Source: Bacteroidota bacterium
Lineage (GTDB): Bacteria; Bacteroidota; Bacteroidia; JAFLBG01
Length of the DNA stretch: 48,224 nucleotides
Assembly (NCBI GenBank): GCA_017303975.1
Contig: JAFLBG010000027.1
Coordinates: 1 to 48,224, forward strand
Direction: 5' to 3'
Shown here one piece after another: positions 41,743 to 48,224 of the stretch (position 1 is the stretch's first letter; every line of letters starts with the position of its first letter). The translations under genes and the position numbers were made by a program. The notes beneath the pieces were generated by a model. The model was not told where the DNA came from. It did not search any database and was given only the letters and a program-made list of their open reading frames with translations.

Positions 41743-44700
41743 ATGAGAAAAATTATTTTTACCTCTATTGTATTGTTTTTTATTGCCATGAATAGCTTTG
41801 CGCAAAAGAGTAACAATGGTAAGCTAGATACCATTACCGATTTTGCTGTTCGATACGACATTCCATTTGTAATGCCGGATAGTATAAAGCTAATGACTAA
41901 CGTGTTTCTTCCGGTAGTTCAAGATTGTTTAATGGTTAATATAAATTTTGGTTTTGGAAGCACCAATTTAGAGTTGATCAGCAAAGGAACTCAGCTATTG
42001 ATTTACGATACTCTTAATGGGCAGTCTAATCCTAATCCATACAAAATGCCATTAATTTTTACCCGTACTCCTTACAATAAGCACGCTAATTCTCCTATTG
42101 GCGGTATTTTGGGGCTTCTTGGTTATGCGTATGCTGAACAAGATATGAGAGGTAGATACACCTCCGAAGGTGTTTATCTTCCGCTGTATAGCGATGGTTG
42201 GAACAAAAATCCATATCATCCACTAACAAAACATGTATTGGATTTAACACCTTTGAGCGACCCTAAAAATGGGAATAAGCACGAAGATGGGTACAACAGT
42301 ATTCAGTTTATGTTGGATACCAATAATTTAATTAGAACGTATGATATAAATAATGATGGTGTTATAAATCCTGCTACAGAGTCATTCTCCATGTTTAATG
42401 GACGAATTGGAATGTTCGGAGGGTCGGCATTGGGATACAATCAATATCAAGCTGCTGCGGCACATAGGATAGACCCAAGCAAGCCTGGACTTAAATGTTT
42501 ATTGCCAATTGTAGGACCAAGCGAATTTTTTAAGAGTACCGGCTTTCACAATGGAGTGTTGCGAGATAGATTAGTTACCGGATGGCTTAAAGGACAAATA
42601 TTTACCGGTACTGATGCTATTACAGAGTATCAAGATTCAGCACAAATTGCAAATGATAATGACATTCAAAATGCCATTCACAGTGCATTTGATTACGGAT
42701 TGCCAAATAAATTTGTGGCTGCAAATAGTGCAATCGACCACTTTTGTGTAACCCGATATCCGGACGCAAATGGCAATTTAGAGCCGGCTGGATACTATCC
42801 AAATTCCCCTGCCAGAATTGACATGGATGTTAGTCGTGCAATGGTAGATGCCAATGGCGAAGGAAGTGCTACCGGTACATTTAGTCGCTACACCAACATG
42901 GAAGTGCCAATTTATAATCTTACTGGTTGGTATGATATTTTTATTGATGGACAAATTGAGTCAAGAAATTATGCCGAAAAATATTTGAGCAACACGTATG
43001 GAAACAAAAAACTGCAAAAAATATTAATAGGTCCTTGGGCGCACGGAACCATTGGTTCGAGAGAAACAGGAGATATGGTGGGTGCAAACAAATATCCTGA
43101 AAATGTATTAGACGGTATAGGCGTGAATATATCCGGAGATAACGAAGATGTTTCGATTACAGATGTATTGAAATCAGAGTTTGTGTCTTGGTATCGCTAC
43201 AACCTAAATTATAACCCTAGTCAATATCTTGGAGATCCTAAGTTTATGATACCTGCAAGCCACAAATGGCAAGGAGGATTGATAAAAGTAAGAATACCAT
43301 CTCAAGATTTTAAAATGCAATTTCATGAGTTCCTAAATTTTATGAATGGTTCCGGTGGCTTAAATAATTTAAAGATGGAATACAAAGATCCATTCCCTCC
43401 TTATACCGTGCATCAAATAACTATTAGTATTCCTGCACTTGGGCAACCAATGATGAGTCAATTAGATAATGAACCTATTTCCCCGGCTCCTATTAAGAAC
43501 TTTGCCAACCTTCCGAATGTGAAGTTTTATGTTATTGGTCCAGTAAATGATTCGGCTAATAATGTAAATGTGGGTAACTATTGGTTTTCGTCCAATACAT
43601 TTCCACCTCCAACTGGTATCAGTATGCAGAAAATGTATTTACATAATAACGGAACTGTTAATTCTACTGCACCAACATCTGATGAAGGATATAAAATTTA
43701 TGTGCACGATCCTAACGATCCTGTTATTACAGCCGGTGGTGGTAACATGCTTGAGCAAATACCCAATAGCAATGATATAACTAGAGGACAAGTAGATATG
43801 ACAAGTCCATTATATTCTTCCTATACAATGAACAGGCCAGGTGTAATACAATTTTCAAGTAATGCGATTCAAGATTCTTTATGTATTATAGGAGCACCCG
43901 TTGCAACATTGTATGCAAAAACAAATCCTGCAGGAGCCTCCAGTGGACTTACAGACACAGATTTTATGGTTAGGATTCTCGATGTATATCCTGATGGAAG
44001 AGAACTCTTTGTTGTAGAAGGCGCTGTAAATGCACGTGCACGAGATTATGCTAAAAACTTAGTGGACAATCCAAGTATGGATGAAGATTTCCCTTTCCCT
44101 AATGATAATACTCCATTTACAAATATTAATATTGGACAAGTGTATGAATTCAGATTCAAATTTTTCCCAATTGCATATACCTGGGGTAAAAACCATAAAA
44201 TAAAAATACTTATCAGTAGTAGTAATTTTCCTCGCTTTCAAGTTAATCCAAACATTCCAATTGCAGATGGAGAATTTTTTAGAAGAAAACCAGGTGATGG
44301 ACAAGGAACAAACAAAACACCGGATGGCTCTTTTATGATGCCAAGAGTTGCAGTACAAAGACTTGCTTTTTCTCCTCAATACCCGTCTAGTATTGAATTG
44401 CCTGTATTTACAAGCTCTCCGCTGTCGTTGAACGAAGATAAACAAGATTATTCTTCAGGATTGAATATACTTGTTTATCCAAATCCGGCTTCAGATAAAG
44501 TAAGCATATATCTTTCTACAAACTCAGAATACAAAGCTGCTTTATTGGATATTACTGGCAAGCAATTGCTTGAGTCTAAAGCATTCCAAGATCAAGTTGA
44601 TTTGGATGTGAAGAATATTCCAACAGGAATTTATCTTGTAGAAGTAACAGACAGCAGAACGAATGAAAAGTCGATGAGAAAATTAATTATTAATCGTTAA
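41743..44700 (+). CDS. secreted CocE/NonD-type hydrolase (X-Pro peptidase-like) with T9SS tail
   Basis: A 985-residue secreted serine hydrolase. The signal peptide ends NSFAQ. The alpha/beta-hydrolase core shows TRTPYNKHANSP, EQDMRGRYTSEG and the nucleophile GMFGGSALGY (Ser about 228), as in CocE/NonD and Xaa-Pro dipeptidyl peptidases. A C-terminal jelly-roll (TDTDFMVRILDVYPDGRELF) follows, then a type A sorting domain (NILVYPNPASDKVSIYLS ... GIYLVEV). The hydrolysed bond is unknown. The next gene encodes a TonB-dependent receptor. Confidence 0.88.
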   Translation: MRKIIFTSIVLFFIAMNSFAQKSNNGKLDTITDFAVRYDIPFVMPDSIKLMTNVFLPVVQDCLMVNINFGFGSTNLELISKGTQLLIYDTLNGQSNPNPYKMPLIFTRTPYNKHANSPIGGILGLLGYAYAEQDMRGRYTSEGVYLPLYSDGWNKNPYHPLTKHVLDLTPLSDPKNGNKHEDGYNSIQFMLDTNNLIRTYDINNDGVINPATESFSMFNGRIGMFGGSALGYNQYQAAAAHRIDPSKPGLKCLLPIVGPSEFFKSTGFHNGVLRDRLVTGWLKGQIFTGTDAITEYQDSAQIANDNDIQNAIHSAFDYGLPNKFVAANSAIDHFCVTRYPDANGNLEPAGYYPNSPARIDMDVSRAMVDANGEGSATGTFSRYTNMEVPIYNLTGWYDIFIDGQIESRNYAEKYLSNTYGNKKLQKILIGPWAHGTIGSRETGDMVGANKYPENVLDGIGVNISGDNEDVSITDVLKSEFVSWYRYNLNYNPSQYLGDPKFMIPASHKWQGGLIKVRIPSQDFKMQFHEFLNFMNGSGGLNNLKMEYKDPFPPYTVHQITISIPALGQPMMSQLDNEPISPAPIKNFANLPNVKFYVIGPVNDSANNVNVGNYWFSSNTFPPPTGISMQKMYLHNNGTVNSTAPTSDEGYKIYVHDPNDPVITAGGGNMLEQIPNSNDITRGQVDMTSPLYSSYTMNRPGVIQFSSNAIQDSLCIIGAPVATLYAKTNPAGASSGLTDTDFMVRILDVYPDGRELFVVEGAVNARARDYAKNLVDNPSMDEDFPFPNDNTPFTNINIGQVYEFRFKFFPIAYTWGKNHKIKILISSSNFPRFQVNPNIPIADGEFFRRKPGDGQGTNKTPDGSFMMPRVAVQRLAFSPQYPSSIELPVFTSSPLSLNEDKQDYSSGLNILVYPNPASDKVSIYLSTNSEYKAALLDITGKQLLESKAFQDQVDLDVKNIPTGIYLVEVTDSRTNEKSMRKLIINR

Positions 44701-44733
44701 ACGAATTCCATTTTTTTTTGAATTAATTCCTTT

Positions 44734-44765
44734 GTGCAAGCCATAGTTAGTTATATGGCTTGCAC
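44734..44765 (+). terminator. stem-loop after the CocE-type gene
   Basis: A perfect 12-bp stem GTGCAAGCCATA / TATGGCTTGCAC with an eight-base loop. It is followed by TTCAAATAAATAAAAT, so termination is plausible but weak; it could instead set the ratio between this gene and the receptor gene behind it. Confidence 0.6.
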
Positions 44766-44796
44766 TTCAAATAAATAAAATCTAGAAAATAGTGTA

Positions 44797-47637
44797 ATGA
44801 AAAAAGTATCTCCTTTTAAGCTAGTAAAGAATTTTGCGTTTTTAATTTTAAATCTTTCTTTTTTTACTGTAGTTGCCCAACAAAAAATCTCCGGAGTTTT
44901 AACAGATAAAAGTACCAAGCAGCCACTTGCTTTTGCGGCTATAGTTATCAAGGGTACTACCACAGGTGTTACCACTGATATTAATGGAGCTTACGAACTA
45001 ACTGTTGACTTTGCTGATAAAGAGGAGGTGATTCTTCAAGTGGCATACGTTGGCTATTCTAAAAGAGAGGTTACACTTGAAAAAGGAGAAACTACAATCG
45101 ACTTGTGGTTAGAGCCAACAGCAGTTTATGGTAAAGAAGTTGTTGTTACCGGTTCTCGTGTTAGTGAAACTATTTTGGAATCGCCTGTTTCTATAAAGAA
45201 AATGAATTCAAAAGAAATTAAAGAAGCTGCATCGGGAGATTTTTATGAAAGCATGGGTAACCTAGGTGGAGTAGACGTTAATCAATCTAGTATGGGTTTC
45301 AAAACAGTTAATATGCGCGGGTTTAACTCCACAGCCCCAATTAGAATGGTGCAGTTTGTAGATGGTATGGATAATCAAGCCCCGGGTCTTAATTTCCCAC
45401 TTGGTAATTTAGTGGGAGTAAGCGATATTGATTTGCACAGTGTTGAAATTATTACAGGAGCAGCATCTGCTTTGTATGGTCCAAATGCGTTTCAAGGAGT
45501 GGTAAGTATGACATCAAAAAATCCATACGACTTCCCGGGAACAACAGTTCAATTGAAAGGAGCTACAAACAACTTGGTGGAGGCTCAGTTTAGACATGCA
45601 CAGACTTTTGGAAAAAATAATAAATGGGGAGGAAAAATTACGGGTTCTTTTACTCGTGCTGATGATTGGGTTGCAGATGATACCGCAGCAAATAAATATG
45701 GAGATATTTCTACCACACAAGATTTAAGTGCTATCGTTAGAGGGTTAAAGTACGATAGCGATCCACAAAAGGCTTCTGATTTTACTAAGCTGAACGACTG
45801 GTTAGACTTTAACCAAGAAGGTTTCAGAGGATTAGGCAAGAAAAAAATTACGGCTCCTGGGTATATGGAGTCTGACTTGTCTGATAATAAAGTAAAAAGT
45901 TTAAAATTGGGTGCCGAGCTTCATTATAAATTTAGCGATAGTTTGCGTGCGTCTTATGTGTATAAGCTTGGTCAGGGAACCGCAGTGTATCAGGGGTCGA
46001 ATCGATATAGCATAAACAATATTTTATTTCAACAACATAAATTAGAGTTGACAGGCAAACGTTTTTTTGTGAAAGCATATACAACTCGCGAGAACGCTGG
46101 TGATTCATATGATATTGTGTTTACCGGAATTAATGTTTCTAAAGAAGGCGTTCCGCAATACATATCAGAATATCTCAGTAAATATTTTAACACGCTGTCT
46201 GACTATACAGATGAATTTTCGGATGATTTAAAACCATGGATGGTAGATACAGCTATTTCTCGCGCTAATATTGCTGCCAATTCTGGTTGGTATAAACCGG
46301 GAACTGCAGCGTTTGATTCTATTTATAATAAAATAGTAAACGACCCACGATTAGAAACTGGGTCTAAATTCCTTGATAAATCATCGTTTACGCATGTCGA
46401 GGGGCAATATAATTTCAATTTTAAGTTTGCCGATGTTATTGCAGGAGGCTCTGCAAGATTGTTTAAACCAAGATCTTTTGGAACAATTTTTAGAGACACA
46501 CTTATAGACCCTTCTGATACATTGGCCGATGGAAGAGACAATCCGAAAGGGAAGTACTTAGATTTGTCAACTTACGAAGTGGGTGGATATATTCAAATGA
46601 GTAAGGAAGTGTACAAAACAGAAAATACAAAGTTGAAGTTAATAGGTTCTGTTCGTGTAGATAAAAATCAAAATTTTGATCCTCAATTATCGCCAAGAAT
46701 TTCGGCTGTTTATTCACATAAAAACAGTGTATTCCGTTTCTCAGCGCAGTCGGCATTTAGAAGCCCTACACTTCAAAACCAGTATTTAATGTTAGATATT
46801 GGCCCAATTATTTTAAGTGGAAATTTAGATGGGTTTAGTAATTTATATACGCTCGAATCTGTTAATGCATTTAACGCACATTACGATTCTACATATGAAA
46901 TTTCTCCATCATTACTCGAAACAGTAAAGCTAGATCCTGTTAAGCCGGAACAAGTAAGAACAGTAGAATTGGGATATCGCGGAGTAATTGCAAATAAAGT
47001 ATATGTAGATGCAAATGCATACTATAGTATTTACGATAATTTTATTGGGGATACTCGAGTTGTTCTTCCAAATGGAGATGCTGTTGCAGGCGAAGAAAAT
47101 GGAATGGATGCAATTTTAACAAAATCATATAGGTTGTATCAAACACCAATTAATGCAAAGGAGAGTGTGTCTAGTTACGGAGGGGGTCTTGGGCTTGCTT
47201 ATTATTTTAGTCCGGTACAGTTGTTGCCTACAGGAAGTAATCAAAATTATTCTATTAGCACAAACTACACCTATGCTGCGTTAGATACAAGTAAATTAGC
47301 ACAGGATAAAATTATCCCCGGATTTAATACGCCTAAACACAAAGTAAACATTGGTGTTAAAGGAAATAATTTGTACAAGAATCTAGGTTTTTCTTCTAAT
47401 TTTCAGTGGGTTGATACCTATCGTTGGGAAAGTACTTTTGGCAATGGAGATATAAGCAGTTATCGAATTGTTGATGTGCAATTATTTTACGAGTTCCCGA
47501 AATACCATTCTACAGTGCGGTTAGGGTGCTCTAACTTGCTTAACGAAAAGAGAAGAGAAGCTTACGGAGCTCCAACAATTGGCAGGATGGCTTATGTTAC
47601 ATGGCTTTGCGATGTAGGTGCTTTTAAAAATAAATAA
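44797..47637 (+). CDS. TonB-dependent outer membrane receptor with CarboxypepD_reg domain
   Basis: A 946-residue receptor. After the signal peptide (ends TVVAQ) comes a carboxypeptidase-regulatory-like domain (ISGVLTDKSTKQPLAFAAIV; about residues 29-110), a plug (about 115-240, with NMRGFNSTAPIRMVQFVDG and SALYGPNAFQGVVSM) and a 22-strand type beta-barrel to the C-terminus. It imports a ligand across the outer membrane with energy from TonB-ExbBD. No SusD partner is nearby, so a glycan role is not indicated; the ligand is unknown. Follows the CocE-type hydrolase gene by 96 bases. Confidence 0.93.
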   Translation: MKKVSPFKLVKNFAFLILNLSFFTVVAQQKISGVLTDKSTKQPLAFAAIVIKGTTTGVTTDINGAYELTVDFADKEEVILQVAYVGYSKREVTLEKGETTIDLWLEPTAVYGKEVVVTGSRVSETILESPVSIKKMNSKEIKEAASGDFYESMGNLGGVDVNQSSMGFKTVNMRGFNSTAPIRMVQFVDGMDNQAPGLNFPLGNLVGVSDIDLHSVEIITGAASALYGPNAFQGVVSMTSKNPYDFPGTTVQLKGATNNLVEAQFRHAQTFGKNNKWGGKITGSFTRADDWVADDTAANKYGDISTTQDLSAIVRGLKYDSDPQKASDFTKLNDWLDFNQEGFRGLGKKKITAPGYMESDLSDNKVKSLKLGAELHYKFSDSLRASYVYKLGQGTAVYQGSNRYSINNILFQQHKLELTGKRFFVKAYTTRENAGDSYDIVFTGINVSKEGVPQYISEYLSKYFNTLSDYTDEFSDDLKPWMVDTAISRANIAANSGWYKPGTAAFDSIYNKIVNDPRLETGSKFLDKSSFTHVEGQYNFNFKFADVIAGGSARLFKPRSFGTIFRDTLIDPSDTLADGRDNPKGKYLDLSTYEVGGYIQMSKEVYKTENTKLKLIGSVRVDKNQNFDPQLSPRISAVYSHKNSVFRFSAQSAFRSPTLQNQYLMLDIGPIILSGNLDGFSNLYTLESVNAFNAHYDSTYEISPSLLETVKLDPVKPEQVRTVELGYRGVIANKVYVDANAYYSIYDNFIGDTRVVLPNGDAVAGEENGMDAILTKSYRLYQTPINAKESVSSYGGGLGLAYYFSPVQLLPTGSNQNYSISTNYTYAALDTSKLAQDKIIPGFNTPKHKVNIGVKGNNLYKNLGFSSNFQWVDTYRWESTFGNGDISSYRIVDVQLFYEFPKYHSTVRLGCSNLLNEKRREAYGAPTIGRMAYVTWLCDVGAFKNK

Positions 47638-47660
47638 GAAAATAGTAGGGTTTATTATGT

Positions 47661-47697
47661 AAAAAGGAGATGAAGTATTTTACTTCATCTCCTTTTT
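47661..47697 (+). terminator. terminator of the receptor gene
   Basis: A 17-bp near-perfect stem (AAAAAGGAGATGAAGTA with TACTTCATCTCCTTTTT) and a three-base loop, followed by a T-rich stretch. Confidence 0.85.
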
Positions 47698-47732
47698 GTT
47701 TGTTGAGGGTTTTATGTTGTAATCGGAACAAA

Positions 47733-47759
47733 CAAAAAAATCCCCAATGGCTATCGGGG
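47733..47759 (-). terminator. terminator of the GIY-YIG gene
   Basis: On the minus strand CCCCGAT-AGCC-ATTGGGG is followed by ATTTTTTTG. It lies just past the stop codon of the GIY-YIG gene. Confidence 0.7.
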
Positions 47760-47768
47760 GAGTCTGTG

Positions 47769-48053
47769 TTATAAGTTTTTCAGTTTTGTAACTAATTCCG
47801 GATAAGATTTTAGATTTTTAATATACTGTGCGCTTTTCATTTTTTTGATGTGCTTTTCTATTTTTAACGCTTGATTAAAAGTGTTGCACTCGATATACAG
47901 AAAAAGCTCCCAATCACTAGCCTTAGCAGTAAAATGAGAATTACCATAGAAGTGATTATTATGTTTTGTAATTCTCACATCTACGGAATCTTGCGTTGCC
48001 CCTGTATAAAAGCGATTCAACTTTTTACTAAAAATAATGTAGCAGCTTGGCAT
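47769..48053 (-). CDS. GIY-YIG nuclease-like protein
   Basis: A 94-residue single-domain GIY-YIG protein: CYIIFSKKLNRFYTGATQDS gives the variant GIY/YIG strands (YII and YTG), with RITKHNN and the helix EKHIKKMKSAQYIKNL. Small proteins of this kind are common in Bacteroidota and resemble the UvrC/SLX1 nuclease domain alone. No DNA-binding domain is fused. Role in DNA repair or mobile elements is unknown. Confidence 0.85.
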   Translation of the reverse strand: MPSCYIIFSKKLNRFYTGATQDSVDVRITKHNNHFYGNSHFTAKASDWELFLYIECNTFNQALKIEKHIKKMKSAQYIKNLKSYPELVTKLKNL

Positions 48054-48058
48054 AAGAT

Positions 48059-48095
48059 AAAAAACCTTCTAAACTAATTATGTTTAGAAGGTTTT
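48059..48095. terminator. strong hairpin at the right end
   Basis: A 15-bp stem AAAAACCTTCTAAAC / GTTTAGAAGGTTTTT with a seven-base loop. It lies upstream of the minus-strand GIY-YIG gene and may end transcripts from a gene to the right on the other strand or be bidirectional. Confidence 0.6.
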
Positions 48096-48171
48096 TGTGG
48101 TGGGCGTTACTGAAGCAAGTTAGAACCTTTTTTGAACAAGAGCAATTAAAATAGCCTGCTATTTTGCTTTT

Positions 48172-48203
48172 GCCTTGACACAAAAGCAATAAAAGGTCAA
48201 GGC
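48172..48203. repeat. 8-bp inverted repeat near the right edge
   Basis: GCCTTGAC and GTCAAGGC are exact complements separated by 16 bases. The 129-base tail after the hairpin holds no gene that can be supported within the window. Confidence 0.5.
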
Positions 48204-48224
48204 TGCTAATAAATTTTGTTACGT

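Overview
This window looks like a chromosomal segment of a member of the Bacteroidota. The evidence is AT-rich DNA with almost no Shine-Dalgarno sites, promoters of the TTTG-N(19-23)-TAnnTTTG type, type IX secretion sorting tails on three large secreted proteins, the gliding lipoprotein GldH next to RicT and HolB, a CarboxypepD_reg-type TonB-dependent receptor, and the rimP-nusA-infB order. I cannot place it below phylum from these genes alone.

Layout. At 1-700 there is the start of a REP-associated tyrosine transposase (running off the left edge) and a cluster of REP/BIME-like palindromes. At 0.87-26.8 kb is a mostly housekeeping block: a type B T9SS cargo protein, riboflavin synthase, FabH, the minus-strand group gldH-GNAT-ricT-holB, pgk and rpoN, a PAP2-like membrane protein, rimP-nusA-infB, tRNA-Gln, a DinB-like protein, a GreA-like factor, an M43 metalloprotease, a lipoprotein, a three-gene phospholipid-type cluster (CDP-alcohol phosphatidyltransferase, CdsA-like, alpha/beta hydrolase) and Tex.

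At 26.9-39.9 kb lies an accessory, defence-like island. It starts with a type I restriction-modification locus, hsdR - Bro-N - IS200-like tnpA - array of 156-bp palindromic tandem repeats - hsdM - hsdS. The hsdS 3' end is split by a 466-bp cassette that has imperfect terminal inverted repeats, a 21-bp flanking duplication and a single GxxExxY (PD-(D/E)XK-like) gene. Beyond it are an unknown gene overlapping a PIN-domain gene, then a minus-strand operon XRE - ImmA/IrrE - PIN-like - RxxxxH (HEPN-like) - membrane protein, whose promoter is bracketed by two copies of one palindrome.

At 40-48.2 kb the window returns to ordinary genes: a rhodanese-like lipoprotein, a DUF2141 protein, tRNA-Cys, a CocE/NonD-type hydrolase with a T9SS tail, a TonB-dependent receptor and a GIY-YIG protein.

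The most interesting items are the GxxExxY cassette as a candidate minimal mobile element, two different HUH-transposase/palindrome pairs in one window, and the five-gene XRE/ImmA/PIN/RxxxxH/membrane operon.
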